Shown piece by piece: positions 6,735 through 15,223 of a DNA stretch of 16,802 nt. The stretch comes from Dehalococcoidia bacterium UBA2979 (GTDB lineage: Bacteria; Chloroflexota; Dehalococcoidia; UBA2979): NCBI GenBank assembly GCA_002348225.1, contig DEAP01000082.1, positions 1 through 16,802 of the forward strand, in the 5' to 3' direction. Position 1 is the first letter of the stretch; every line of letters begins with the position of its first letter. The notes beneath the pieces were generated by a model. That model was not told the DNA's origin, ran no database searches, and worked only from the letters and a program-made list of their open reading frames with translations. A program made the translations under genes and the position numbers.

Positions 6735-7990
6735 ACATTCTTCTAATGGGTAATGGTGGCAGAGAGCATGCTCTTGCATGGAAATTATCTCAGTCTCAGA
6801 GGTTTGGAAAATTATGGATAGCCCCAGGTAATCCTGGCACAGAGATCTATGGTGAGAATATTTCCTCGGCCGAACTAGATGATCCTTCCCAGGTATTAAA
6901 CATAGTTCAGAAAAAACAGGTCGATCTTGTGGTAATTGGACCAGAAGGCCCGTTGGAACTTGGAATCTCGGATGTTTTGCGAAATGAGAACATCCCAGTT
7001 TTCGGTCCGAGTAAAAGTGCAGCACAATTAGAAACCTCAAAATCATTCGCAAATACTCTCATGCGAGACCATGGGATCGATACGGCCGAATCCCAGACCT
7101 TCGACTCAGCGGAGAGAGCGATTAATTACGTCCGCGCATTGAACGGGCCATGCGTCATAAAAGCCAATGGCTTAGCTGCAGGCAAAGGTGTCACGGTTTG
7201 TGACACGATCGATGAGGCCATTTATGCGATCAACGAATCGTTAACAGAGCTTCGATTCGGCAGTGCAGGATCACAAATCGTAGTTGAGGAGCGCATGTAT
7301 GGATGGGAGACCTCAGCGCATGCCTTTACAGACGGTATTACAGTGCGGCACATGCCTTTCTCTTGTGACCACAAGCCTGTCTTTGACGAGAATAAAGGCC
7401 CGAATACCGGGGGTATGGGGGTGTATTCCTCTCCACCACATCTCAAAAAAACACAGCAAGACTTTATTGAGACGGCAGTTACTGAAAAATTGGTTTCAGC
7501 GATGGCTGCTGAGGGACTCACTTATCAGGGAACTATTTATCCCGGCATGATGCTGACCAGTAGTGGCCCTAGAGTCGTTGAGATCAACGCCCGTTTCGGT
7601 GATCCTGAGACCGAGGCTCTGATGCCTCGGTTGAAAAGTGACCTAATCGACATCGTTGAGGCTGTTGCGAACCAGACTTTGAATGACATACATCCTGAAT
7701 GGAGTAACGAGTACTCCGTTGGTGTCATAATGGCATCAGCAGGCTATCCGAATTCCTATACTACCGGTCATTTAATTTCCGGTATTGAAGATACTGATGA
7801 CAACGTCCAGGTATTTCTCGCCGGAGCCGACAGAGACGAAGACAATAATCTAATCACAGCAGGTGGACGAGTGCTTTGTGTAGTGGGAACTGCCACAACT
7901 TTGGAAGATGCTCGTGAAATAACCTATGACAACGTCAATCGAATAACCTTTGAAGGAGCTCATTTCAGAACGGATATCGGCTCGCTTTAG
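6731..7990 (+). CDS. purD: Phosphoribosylamine-glycine ligase (GAR synthetase)
   Basis: A 419-residue ATP-grasp enzyme of normal length that joins glycine to phosphoribosylamine, the second step of purine synthesis. The start is TTG inside the overlap TTGA with the phzF-like stop; it gives MNILLMGNGGREHALAW, exactly the family N-terminus, and a GGAAGGAT ribosome binding site sits 6-7 bases upstream. Further motifs are VVIGPEGPLELG, the ATP-grasp loop KANGLAAGKGVTV, GPNTGGMGVYSSPP and EINARFGDPETE near residue 285, where the metal-binding Glu and Asn occur. Nothing essential appears to be missing. A 62-base gap separates it from purB. Confidence 0.96.
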   Translation: MNILLMGNGGREHALAWKLSQSQRFGKLWIAPGNPGTEIYGENISSAELDDPSQVLNIVQKKQVDLVVIGPEGPLELGISDVLRNENIPVFGPSKSAAQLETSKSFANTLMRDHGIDTAESQTFDSAERAINYVRALNGPCVIKANGLAAGKGVTVCDTIDEAIYAINESLTELRFGSAGSQIVVEERMYGWETSAHAFTDGITVRHMPFSCDHKPVFDENKGPNTGGMGVYSSPPHLKKTQQDFIETAVTEKLVSAMAAEGLTYQGTIYPGMMLTSSGPRVVEINARFGDPETEALMPRLKSDLIDIVEAVANQTLNDIHPEWSNEYSVGVIMASAGYPNSYTTGHLISGIEDTDDNVQVFLAGADRDEDNNLITAGGRVLCVVGTATTLEDAREITYDNVNRITFEGAHFRTDIGSL

Positions 7991-8052
7991 TTTCCTAGAC
8001 ACACCGCCTAGAATTAGTATCCTTGATATATAAATGAACCATAGGAGGGAAA

Positions 8053-9354
8053 ATGATTCCCCGCTACTCTCGTACTGAAATGACGAATGTTTGGTCAGAC
8101 AATCACAAATTCCAGACATGGTTACAGGTCGAAGTTGCTGCCACCCAAGGCTGGGCTAAAGAAGGCACAGTCCCAGAAATAGACGCAGAACTTATCGCAA
8201 ACAATGCGACCGTTAATCCAGAAAATGTCATCACATATATTGAGGAAACTCATCATGATGTGACCGCATTCATCCGTTCCGTGACGGAATCACTTGGAGA
8301 AGAGGGTCGCTGGATTCACTACGGACTGACGAGTAGTGATGTCTGGGATACGGCAACTTCCCTCCAGTGTCTCGATGCTCTACGAATAATCGAATCCGGA
8401 CTTGCAGATCTAGAAGCAGCCGTGCGTAAACAGGCGACCGCCCACATGCATACTCTTTGTATCGGGCGAACCCATGGTATCCACGCTGAACCAACGACGT
8501 TTGGTATGAAGCTGGCTGTATGGCTTACAGAATTGAAACGGCATAGTGAGAGACTCGAACTCGCAAAACGCCAAATAGGGATAGGACAGTTATCCGGTCC
8601 TGTAGGCACTCATGCTTCGGTACCGCCAGTAGTTGAAGAAATTGCTTGCAACTACCTTGGCCTCGAGGTCGCGGATGCGACCACTCAAATCCTTCAGCGT
8701 GACCGGCATGCCTTCCTAGTAAATTGTATTGCGGGTCTAGCAGGGACTTTAGAGAAGTTTGCGACTGAACTCAGAAACCTCCAGAGAACCGAAGTTGCAG
8801 AGGTGGAAGAACCTTTCACTGAAAACGCACAGACTGGTTCGTCATCAATGCCACACAAGCGTAACCCTGAACTTTCGGAGCGCGTGTGCGGGATAGCACG
8901 CACCCTGAGAGGCTACGCAGTCACCGCTAACGAAAATATTGCATTATGGCACGAAAGGGACATTTCGCATTCAGGTGCGGAAAGAATCATACTCCCTGAT
9001 GCATTTGGACTATTGGATTACGCACTGTATATCCTTACCGGTGTCATAGACGGGCTTAATGTAAAAACTGACCGTATGCAGGAAAATCTGCATCTGACTC
9101 GAGGACTTATCTTTTCATCAAAGGCATTGAATGCCCTAATTACTGCTGGAATGACAAGACAGGATGCTTATAAAATTGTTCAAGTTGCCGCTATGAAATC
9201 CCATGCCGAAAGGCTTGATTTCCGTGAGCAGCTAGAAACACACCAAGAGGTTGATGAGCTTTTAACGAAAGAGCAAATTAACGATATATTTAACCCACAG
9301 TCATATTTGAATTATGTTGACGTCACCTTCAAGCGAATTGGTCTTATCGAATGA
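8053..9354 (+). CDS. purB: Adenylosuccinate lyase
   Basis: A 433-residue fumarase/aspartase superfamily lyase that releases fumarate twice in purine synthesis: from SAICAR, the product of PurC encoded next door, and from adenylosuccinate on the way to AMP. Conserved regions are YGLTSSDVWDTA (90-101), GRTHGIHAEP (138-147) with the catalytic His141, and the superfamily signature GSSSMPHKRNP (262-272) on the flexible loop carrying the catalytic serine. Length matches the short bacterial PurB group. The ATG follows a strong AGGAGGG ribosome binding site (8043-8049), the clearest in the window. The stop overlaps the purC start (ATGA), indicating tight translational coupling between the two consecutive activities. 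Confidence 0.97.
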   Translation: MIPRYSRTEMTNVWSDNHKFQTWLQVEVAATQGWAKEGTVPEIDAELIANNATVNPENVITYIEETHHDVTAFIRSVTESLGEEGRWIHYGLTSSDVWDTATSLQCLDALRIIESGLADLEAAVRKQATAHMHTLCIGRTHGIHAEPTTFGMKLAVWLTELKRHSERLELAKRQIGIGQLSGPVGTHASVPPVVEEIACNYLGLEVADATTQILQRDRHAFLVNCIAGLAGTLEKFATELRNLQRTEVAEVEEPFTENAQTGSSSMPHKRNPELSERVCGIARTLRGYAVTANENIALWHERDISHSGAERIILPDAFGLLDYALYILTGVIDGLNVKTDRMQENLHLTRGLIFSSKALNALITAGMTRQDAYKIVQVAAMKSHAERLDFREQLETHQEVDELLTKEQINDIFNPQSYLNYVDVTFKRIGLIE

Positions 9355-10256
9355 GCACGAACACTTCCATGCTGATTACGGCACTGGATCTTGAACTTCT
9401 ACATCGAGGGAAAGTTAGAGACGTCTACAAAATTAATGAGGAAACTTTACTGCTTGTCACAACAGACAGGATTTCAGCATTCGACGTGGTGATGAACGAA
9501 GGAATCCCGAATAAGGGTTTCGTACTGTCCCAGATCTCGGCTTATTGGTTTGAAAAAACACGTGATGTCATCCCTAATGCTTTTATCGGATTGCTGAATC
9601 AAGAAACTGCTGCGCAATTTGGGCTCGGTGGCATATCGGACGAGTACTTCCATCGCTCGATTATCATGAAAAAAGCCGCCGCCCTCCCAGTCGAATGCGT
9701 TGTACGTGGGTATCTTTCCGGCTCGGCTTGGAAGGACTACCAAACACACTACTCGATAGCTGACATTCAGTTAGAGCCGGGTTTACTCGAATCTAGTCAA
9801 CTCCACAGCCCGATCTTTACTCCTTCAACCAAGGCTGAACCACCAGCACATGACGCACCAATGACATATTTAGAGGTCGAGGAACTAGTTGGGGTCGATA
9901 TAGCCAATGCCATTAAGGTACGCTCCTTAGCCCTGTATGGTTTCGCATCTCAACATTGTGCTCCTAAGGGACTAATCCTCGCGGACACCAAGTTTGAATT
10001 CGGGCTCGTGGACGGAGAACCCTGTCTGATTGACGAGGTACTTACACCGGATTCCTCACGATTCTGGGCAGGTAACGACTACTTCGCGGGGAGGTCCCAA
10101 AAATCCTTCGATAAACAACCCCTGCGTGATTATCTCGACAGCCTAGATTGGGACAAATCGGCACCCCCGCCTCCCCTTCCTGCGGACATAATTCAGACCA
10201 CATCCGAGAGATATATGAAAGCCCATTCATTGGTGACCGGTTTAGAACTCAAGTGA
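9351..10256 (+). CDS. purC: Phosphoribosylaminoimidazole-succinocarboxamide synthase (SAICAR synthase)
   Basis: A 301-residue cytosolic ligase that condenses CAIR with aspartate using ATP. Family motifs are GKVRDVY (20-26), TTDRISAFDVVMNEGIPNKG, VVRGYLSGSAWKDYQ, PIFTPSTKAE, and IDEVLTPDSSRFW near the C-terminus. Its length is that of the longer SAICAR synthase group rather than the roughly 240-residue form. It overlaps purB by four bases and is followed after 14 bases by purS. The in-frame methionine at residue 7 could serve as a start, but the ATGA overlap makes the first one more likely. Confidence 0.96.
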   Translation: MSTNTSMLITALDLELLHRGKVRDVYKINEETLLLVTTDRISAFDVVMNEGIPNKGFVLSQISAYWFEKTRDVIPNAFIGLLNQETAAQFGLGGISDEYFHRSIIMKKAAALPVECVVRGYLSGSAWKDYQTHYSIADIQLEPGLLESSQLHSPIFTPSTKAEPPAHDAPMTYLEVEELVGVDIANAIKVRSLALYGFASQHCAPKGLILADTKFEFGLVDGEPCLIDEVLTPDSSRFWAGNDYFAGRSQKSFDKQPLRDYLDSLDWDKSAPPPPLPADIIQTTSERYMKAHSLVTGLELK

Positions 10257-10270
10257 GGTAAAATAACTTC

Positions 10271-10528
10271 ATGGCAATCTTTCAGGCCCGTGTAGACATC
10301 ATGCTTCGGCATGAAATAAACGATCCGCAGGGGCTCGCTATCGCAAACGGTTTAGCTGAGCTTGGTTTTGATGACGTTCAGTCTGTTCGAGCTGGTAAAC
10401 GAATAGACTTGACACTCGAATCGGATGATCTTGGATCAGCACAAGACAGAGTCAATGAAATGGCCGATAAACTTCTAGCAAATCTAACAATCGAGGATTA
10501 CACAGTATCAGTGAGACTAGTTGACTAA
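10271..10528 (+). CDS. purS: Phosphoribosylformylglycinamidine synthase subunit PurS
   Basis: An 85-residue protein of typical PurS length. PurS is the small partner that, with PurQ (glutaminase) and small PurL (synthetase), forms the three-part FGAM synthase of many bacteria and archaea. The sequence shows the family pattern: HEINDPQGLAIANGLAELGF, then VQSVRAGKRIDL, then the C-terminal MADKLLANLTIEDYTVSV. A GAGGT ribosome binding site overlaps the purC stop, somewhat distant from the ATG. Its usual partners purQ and purL do not follow; the operon ends here against the converging hisN gene, five bases away stop to stop. The complex must therefore be completed by genes elsewhere. Confidence 0.93.
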   Translation: MAIFQARVDIMLRHEINDPQGLAIANGLAELGFDDVQSVRAGKRIDLTLESDDLGSAQDRVNEMADKLLANLTIEDYTVSVRLVD

Positions 10529-10533
10529 TCAGC

Positions 10534-11337
10534 CTACTGATTCAAAAATTCAATCACTTCACCATGAATCAGCCCGTTAGAAGACACTGCATGCCCACCC
10601 GTATATATCTCATTGCCCAGTTCATCGGTCATTTTGCCACCAGCCTCATGAACCAAAAGGAAAAGCGCAGCGACGTCCCAGACACTGACAATTGGGTCTA
10701 ACATTATTTCAGACGCACCCTCAGCAACCAAACAGTGCCCCCAGAAATCTCCTACACCGCGCTCCCGCCAGACTCCAGCCTGTAAATCTCGAAATCTGTG
10801 CCATTTCTCTTCGCAAGCCTTCGTACCTGTAAACAACAGTTGGGCCTCATTGAAATTTTTTACCTCAGATGTTCGGAGCCGAAGAGCTTCATTATCAACA
10901 TCAGATTTATAGGCGCCTTCACCCTTAATCGCCCACCACCGAGTACGGAACGCTGGGGCCGAGATGACGGATAAGAGAACCTCATTATCGAACCGTAAGG
11001 CAATCAATGTGGCCCAAATTGGTAGACCCGTCATAAAGCCGTGAGTGCCGTCAATCGGGTCAATCACCCAGCAAAAATCCCCATCTGTGCCAGGCGATTC
11101 ACCTTCCTCTTCTCCGATCACAGCATGACCAGGATAGACCTTGCCTATCTCGTCACGAATGACTCGTTCAACTTCTTTGTCTGCTCTAGTGACATACGAA
11201 CCATCGTCTTTCTGAGTCTCACCAATGCTTCCTCGAGCCTGTCGGAAATATTTAAGGGCAATTTCATCCGTCTGATCCAAAATGCTATTGAGCAATGCTA
11301 GAGAATTGGCCGAGTCGAAATCCTTATATTCAGTCAT
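10534..11337 (-). CDS. hisN: Histidinol-phosphatase, inositol monophosphatase family (HisN-type)
   Basis: A 267-residue magnesium-dependent phosphatase of the inositol monophosphatase superfamily. Metal-binding motifs are complete: Glu76 in GEEEGE, Asp93 and Asp96 in WVIDPIDGTHGF, and Asp221 in VWDVAALFLLVHEAGG. The motif alone does not separate histidinol-phosphatase from inositol or fructose-bisphosphate phosphatases. Its place as the last gene of the his operon, 12 bases after hisB, and the monofunctional nature of that hisB (no phosphatase domain) argue for dephosphorylation of histidinol phosphate. The aromatic residues near the metal site (W90, W108) agree with other HisN-like members I recall. 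It converges on purS with no evident terminator. Confidence 0.87.
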   Translation of the reverse strand: MTEYKDFDSANSLALLNSILDQTDEIALKYFRQARGSIGETQKDDGSYVTRADKEVERVIRDEIGKVYPGHAVIGEEEGESPGTDGDFCWVIDPIDGTHGFMTGLPIWATLIALRFDNEVLLSVISAPAFRTRWWAIKGEGAYKSDVDNEALRLRTSEVKNFNEAQLLFTGTKACEEKWHRFRDLQAGVWRERGVGDFWGHCLVAEGASEIMLDPIVSVWDVAALFLLVHEAGGKMTDELGNEIYTGGHAVSSNGLIHGEVIEFLNQ

Positions 11338-11349
11338 TGGGATGCCACT

Positions 11350-11952
11350 TCAATCCGTGAGGGTACCTTTCGTACTAGGAACCCTGTCGGCGATCCTCGG
11401 ATCCGCTAAAGTTGCCGCATCCAGTGCAAGTCCCAACGCTTTCATGGCCGCCTCAGCAATATGATGATTGTTGCTGCCAGAGAGTTGCCGAACATGGATG
11501 GTCGAACGCGATCCGGACGCCAATGAGTGAAACACATGGGCTACCATCTCAGTAGGAACATCACCGATAATATCCGGTCCGAATTCAAATGAAACTTCTG
11601 CGTGTGGTCGACCGGACAAGTCAACTACACACTGAACTAATGCCTCGTCGAGAGGCACAGTAGCATCACCCATTCGAGTGATCCCGATTCGGTCACCGAG
11701 CGCCTGATCTAGTGCCTGCCCAAGCACAATGGCAACGTCTTCAATCGTGTGATGAGTGTCAACATCTAGATCTCCACTGGCGGCAACCCGTAAATCAAAT
11801 CTGCCGTGTCGTGCAAATGCTTCGAGCATGTGATTATAGAAACCAAGCCCAGTAGACACCTCCGCATTACCTGCACCATCAACATTCAAACTCAGGGAGA
11901 TATCAGTTTCCGCAGTCTTACGACTAATCTCCGTGCTGCGTTCATTTCCCAT
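11350..11952 (-). CDS. hisB: Imidazoleglycerol-phosphate dehydratase
   Basis: A 200-residue monofunctional dehydratase, the length of the single-domain form without a fused phosphatase. It removes water from imidazole glycerol phosphate to give imidazole acetol phosphate, the HisC substrate. Manganese-binding histidines appear in the two duplicated half-motifs: GFYNHMLEAFARHG (His41, His49) with DTHHTIEDVA (His67, His68, Glu71), and HVFHSLAS with NNHHIAEAAMKA (His163, His164, Glu168). The tail PSTKGTL (192-198) is also typical. The common FDHML reads YNHML here, leaving the metal ligand intact. The start lies 3 bases after the hisC stop and is preceded by GGAGTAGG, which overlaps the end of hisC. 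Confidence 0.95.
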   Translation of the reverse strand: MGNERSTEISRKTAETDISLSLNVDGAGNAEVSTGLGFYNHMLEAFARHGRFDLRVAASGDLDVDTHHTIEDVAIVLGQALDQALGDRIGITRMGDATVPLDEALVQCVVDLSGRPHAEVSFEFGPDIIGDVPTEMVAHVFHSLASGSRSTIHVRQLSGSNNHHIAEAAMKALGLALDAATLADPRIADRVPSTKGTLTD

Positions 11953-11955
11953 GAC

Positions 11956-13050
11956 CTACTCCGATCCAATTTCTTTCAACACGCGCAAAACTTCATCGTT
12001 TTCTTCCGGTGTTGCGATCGATATTCGCAGATGGTCCTCTAGACGAGGGTGTGCGATGTACCTAGTGAAAATACCTTCCGTGCGTAGTCTGTCTCTCAAT
12101 TCTAGACCAGAAATACCATCTAACTGACACAGGAGGAATGATGCGTCAGACTGCCAAGGATTTATCCATCCAAGTGACTGAAATTCTTCCGCTAGCCTGT
12201 CGCGCTCACTCACAATGATCGCAGCTTTTTCATCCAGCGAATCGGAGTCTTCCAGGGAAGCCAATGCCGCGACCTCAGCAGCTATTCCAATGTTGTACGG
12301 TTGCTTAGCTTGCATGCATATCTGCGCAGTTTCTGGATGCATGACGCCGTAACCAATCCGCAGTCCTGCTAGCCCGCCCCACTTCGAAAACGTCCTCAGA
12401 ACTATGAGCCGCGGCGTAGCCGAAGCAAGTTGAACGAGTGATTCGTGAGTCGAGAATTCTATATACGCCTCATCAATAACAACGATACTCCCAGTCGCTA
12501 AAAGTTCAGTGACGAGTTCTGGAGATATAGAATTCCCTGTCGGATTATTCGGCGAAGGAATGAAAACGACCTTTGATCTCGTTGCCTCTATTGCTAATCT
12601 CTCAGAATCGAAATTCCACTGAGGGCCAAGTGGGACATCAACCACCTGAGCTCCGTGGAGACTGGCGTCAAACGAGTACATCCCAAACGTTGGACTCGAT
12701 ATCAAAATATCTTCGCCGGGAGCCACGAATAGCCGAAAGACCAAATCAATCAGCTCGTCTGAACCGTTACCGCACACGACCGCGTCAGGTGAAACCTTTA
12801 TATGAGCCCCGATCGATTCTCGAAGTGCACGCTGTTCTGCATCGCCATATCGATGGACCGTATTCAATAAGGAATCAGCGATGGCAGAGATAGCATGCTC
12901 AGATGGTCCAAAAGCATTCTCATTGCCATCGATTTTAATAATTGTATCCGGATCTAAGCCAAGTTCTCGGGCGAGTGCGTTTACGTCTTCAAGCGCAGCA
13001 TATGGGGGTAATGTCCGCATAGATGGTTTCAGCAGGTCCTGTATTTCCAT
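11956..13050 (-). CDS. hisC: Histidinol-phosphate aminotransferase
   Basis: A 364-residue fold-type I PLP enzyme that transfers the amino group of glutamate to imidazole acetol phosphate. Recognisable features are LPPYAAL at the N-terminus, DGNENAFGPSEHA (41-53), GNGSDELIDL (94-103), PNNPTG (167-172), DEAYIEF (193-199) with Asp193 and Tyr196 near the cofactor ring, and the PLP-binding Lys223 in RTFSKWGGLAGLRIGYG. The segment up to residue 10 is a plausible N-terminal helix; the ATG at 13050-13048 has an AGGA ribosome binding site about 7 bases upstream. The gene lies 35 bases after hisD and directly before hisB. A broader aromatic aminotransferase activity is possible, as for many HisC proteins. 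Confidence 0.95.
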   Translation of the reverse strand: MEIQDLLKPSMRTLPPYAALEDVNALARELGLDPDTIIKIDGNENAFGPSEHAISAIADSLLNTVHRYGDAEQRALRESIGAHIKVSPDAVVCGNGSDELIDLVFRLFVAPGEDILISSPTFGMYSFDASLHGAQVVDVPLGPQWNFDSERLAIEATRSKVVFIPSPNNPTGNSISPELVTELLATGSIVVIDEAYIEFSTHESLVQLASATPRLIVLRTFSKWGGLAGLRIGYGVMHPETAQICMQAKQPYNIGIAAEVAALASLEDSDSLDEKAAIIVSERDRLAEEFQSLGWINPWQSDASFLLCQLDGISGLELRDRLRTEGIFTRYIAHPRLEDHLRISIATPEENDEVLRVLKEIGSE

Positions 13051-13085
13051 GGTAGAGTCCTATCCTCAAATTCTCAGTAAATTTG

Positions 13086-14441
13086 TTATCTTTGGAGCCT
13101 TCTCTCAATACTCAGAGCATGACCAGTCAATCCTTCCGCTCGAGCGAGGATCGCAGCGTCTGGTCCGAGGCGGAGTAACTCATCATCATCTAAGGCCACT
13201 ATCGAAGTAATTTTCAGGAAATCAAGCACCGAAAGAGGCGATGCCCATCGCGCCGAACCGCCGGTCGGCATAACGTGACTCGGCCCAGCCGTATAGTCAC
13301 CTAATACCTCAGGCGAGGATTCACCCACAAATATCCCTCCACAATTGGTAATATTTTCAATAAGCTCCTCCGGTGCGCGCACCAACAGGCAGAGGTGCTC
13401 CGGAGCAAACTCATTCGAGAGATCTACCGCCCGTGATAAGCTTTCAACCACAATCGCTCCACCCCGCGTAATCGCGGCTTCCGCGATTTCACGGCGTTCC
13501 AACGACATGACTTGCTCGTTGACGTATTCTGCAGTTCTCTCCGCAAACTCGGACGAATCACATAGGAGGATCGGTGTCGCCAGTACATCATGCTCCGCCT
13601 GAGCCAACAAATCGGCTGCCGCTAAAGACGGGGATGCTGATTGGTCAGCAATAACTAACGTCTCTGTGGGTCCGTAGATTGAGTCTATTCCAACGTCACC
13701 AAATAACTGCTTCTTTGCCAAGGTCACAAACAGGCCACCAGGACCAAATACTTTGTCAACCCGACCCGAGACCTCGGTCCCATATGCCATCGCTGCAAGA
13801 GCTTGTGCCCCTGAGCCTCTATAGACTTTATCGATCCCCGATAGTCTAGCCGCTACAAGCTTATGTGGATTTATCTTTCCATTGTTCATTGGTGCAGAGA
13901 ATCCAACTAACTCCTTAACACCAGCGACGACCGCTGGAACTGCAGTATGAATCACCGATGAGGGAAGAGCTGCCTCCCCTCCAGTCATATAGATACCTAC
14001 TCGTGTCAAAGGACGAACGGACCATCCCATACTACGCTTCATGAAGGATTGAGGCCCATGCTTAAGTTGGTCCTCGTGATATTTTTTTATCCTAGCCACA
14101 GCGAATTGGATAGCTTCAAGGTCATCGATAGGGATCGTTTTGAACGCTTCGACTATTTCCTCTTCACTAACTTCAGTTTCACCATACTCTGATCCGTCAA
14201 ATAGTTTGGTAAATCTCTGCAGCGCTTGATCGCCTCCGCTCTTGACCTCTGAAATTATTCGGCCGACATGAGAAGACGGAGAAATATCCTCTGTTCTGTC
14301 TGGCCAAGTATTATTCAGACTCGTTTGCATCGCGCTGCTAATGGATGCATCAAGTCCGATTTCACGTCGGATCAGACGATTCGCCTCGGCAGAACCATCT
14401 TCTAAAATGCGTAAGAGCATAGAAGTATTTATTTCAGCCAT
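13086..14441 (-). CDS. hisD: Histidinol dehydrogenase
   Basis: A 451-residue zinc and NAD enzyme, slightly longer than the usual 430 or so, that oxidises histidinol twice to histidine. Zinc ligands are present: Gln281 and His284 (LAQAEHD), Asp382 (LGDYTAGPSHV) and His441 (GLTGHALS). The catalytic pair is Glu348/His349 in EFAPEHL. Other family blocks are RVGIYMTGGEAALPSS (147-162) and SGAQALAAMAYGTE (210-223). Two canonical stretches differ: GPGN is GPGG (233-236) and AGPSE is YGPTE (256-260). Its his-operon position and intact active site favour true HisD over a HisD-like alcohol dehydrogenase. The ATG follows GAGGTGAG, which overlaps the stop of the preceding gene four bases upstream. Confidence 0.93.
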   Translation of the reverse strand: MAEINTSMLLRILEDGSAEANRLIRREIGLDASISSAMQTSLNNTWPDRTEDISPSSHVGRIISEVKSGGDQALQRFTKLFDGSEYGETEVSEEEIVEAFKTIPIDDLEAIQFAVARIKKYHEDQLKHGPQSFMKRSMGWSVRPLTRVGIYMTGGEAALPSSVIHTAVPAVVAGVKELVGFSAPMNNGKINPHKLVAARLSGIDKVYRGSGAQALAAMAYGTEVSGRVDKVFGPGGLFVTLAKKQLFGDVGIDSIYGPTETLVIADQSASPSLAAADLLAQAEHDVLATPILLCDSSEFAERTAEYVNEQVMSLERREIAEAAITRGGAIVVESLSRAVDLSNEFAPEHLCLLVRAPEELIENITNCGGIFVGESSPEVLGDYTAGPSHVMPTGGSARWASPLSVLDFLKITSIVALDDDELLRLGPDAAILARAEGLTGHALSIERRLQR

Positions 14442-14445
14442 GAAC

Positions 14446-15210
14446 TCACCTCAAGTATCTCAACAGCCTATCTCGGATGACTACTCTCGCCTCTGCGAGA
14501 AAGTCCGCCATTTCCTCCAGGGAAACATACTGACAGGCTTCTTCTAACAATCGCTCCGGATCTTTTTCTAAGTCTGACATAACTTCGCCGCCAAGTTCAA
14601 CATTTTCTATATGCCGGCCGAGCATTTTTGCGAAGCGAGAATAATCTGCTGGTTGTGAAGAGATGTCGATCGACACGTCAAGCCATTCAACCAGTGATTC
14701 CTGTTCAATAAATGGGAGATTAGGGAGTGAAAATGACGTCCTGAGTGACTTAGTCACGCTCTCCATCGCACTCTGGTTCGTGCGGTCTACCCTATCAACT
14801 TCATACTGCATCACTCTATCGAGAAGGTTCGCGCGCGGTTGGCCAATCACTTCGGCAACAGGAGCAAAAATTGGGCGATACACTTCAGATATAAAAAGCT
14901 CATCTAGCACTAGGTGAGTTATATATCCTAGGATAAATGCGACGTAATCTTGCTCGCTATCGGAGCCAAATTCGAGGTCCGGATACTCTCTGAACATCCT
15001 CCCGACAGAGTCCTGAACTCCGTATTCGGCAAGGTCGAAAAAATGAGTCACCGCTCGATCATTTCTAGTAATAACCCTCACATCAGGAGTAGTTGCACCC
15101 AAAAAATAAGCCCCACGAGCTCTATCGATCTCCTGACAATCGAGCATTTCGGCGATAGCATAGGCACTGTATAGATGGCTACCTAATTGGGGCACTCTCA
15201 GAAGCCTCAC
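14446..15210 (-). CDS. Zinc-dependent phospholipase C-like protein
   Basis: A 254-residue protein I assign, cautiously, to the zinc-dependent phospholipase C fold group. Possible metal ligands follow the family spacing: His12 in LGSHLYSAYAIAE, Asp43 in LGATTPDVR, His56 in AVTHFF, and His99/Asp103 in FILGYITHLVLDELF. The rest is mostly alpha-helical, with an acidic C-terminal region and no signal peptide, so it is probably cytosolic. The start is GTG at 15210; a second GTG at 15195, giving a protein five residues shorter, has a better GTGAGG ribosome binding site and may be the true one. It lies 13 bases after hisG and 4 bases before hisD on the same strand, so it is part of the operon transcript. 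No known histidine step needs it; its function is unknown. Confidence 0.6.
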   Translation of the reverse strand: MRLLRVPQLGSHLYSAYAIAEMLDCQEIDRARGAYFLGATTPDVRVITRNDRAVTHFFDLAEYGVQDSVGRMFREYPDLEFGSDSEQDYVAFILGYITHLVLDELFISEVYRPIFAPVAEVIGQPRANLLDRVMQYEVDRVDRTNQSAMESVTKSLRTSFSLPNLPFIEQESLVEWLDVSIDISSQPADYSRFAKMLGRHIENVELGGEVMSDLEKDPERLLEEACQYVSLEEMADFLAEARVVIRDRLLRYLR

Positions 15211-15223
15211 TTCCCATTCTCAT

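Noticed and set aside
7991..8052. purD-purB gap as a promoter or riboswitch
   Set aside because: It contains a TATATA run and a short CTAG repeat but no -35 box at proper spacing and no room for an aptamer; only the strong purB ribosome binding site is convincing.
10527..10542. Small hairpin AATCAG-CCTA-CTGATT between purS and hisN as a bidirectional terminator
   Set aside because: The stem is only six weak pairs and no run of T follows on either strand; it is likely chance in AT-rich sequence.
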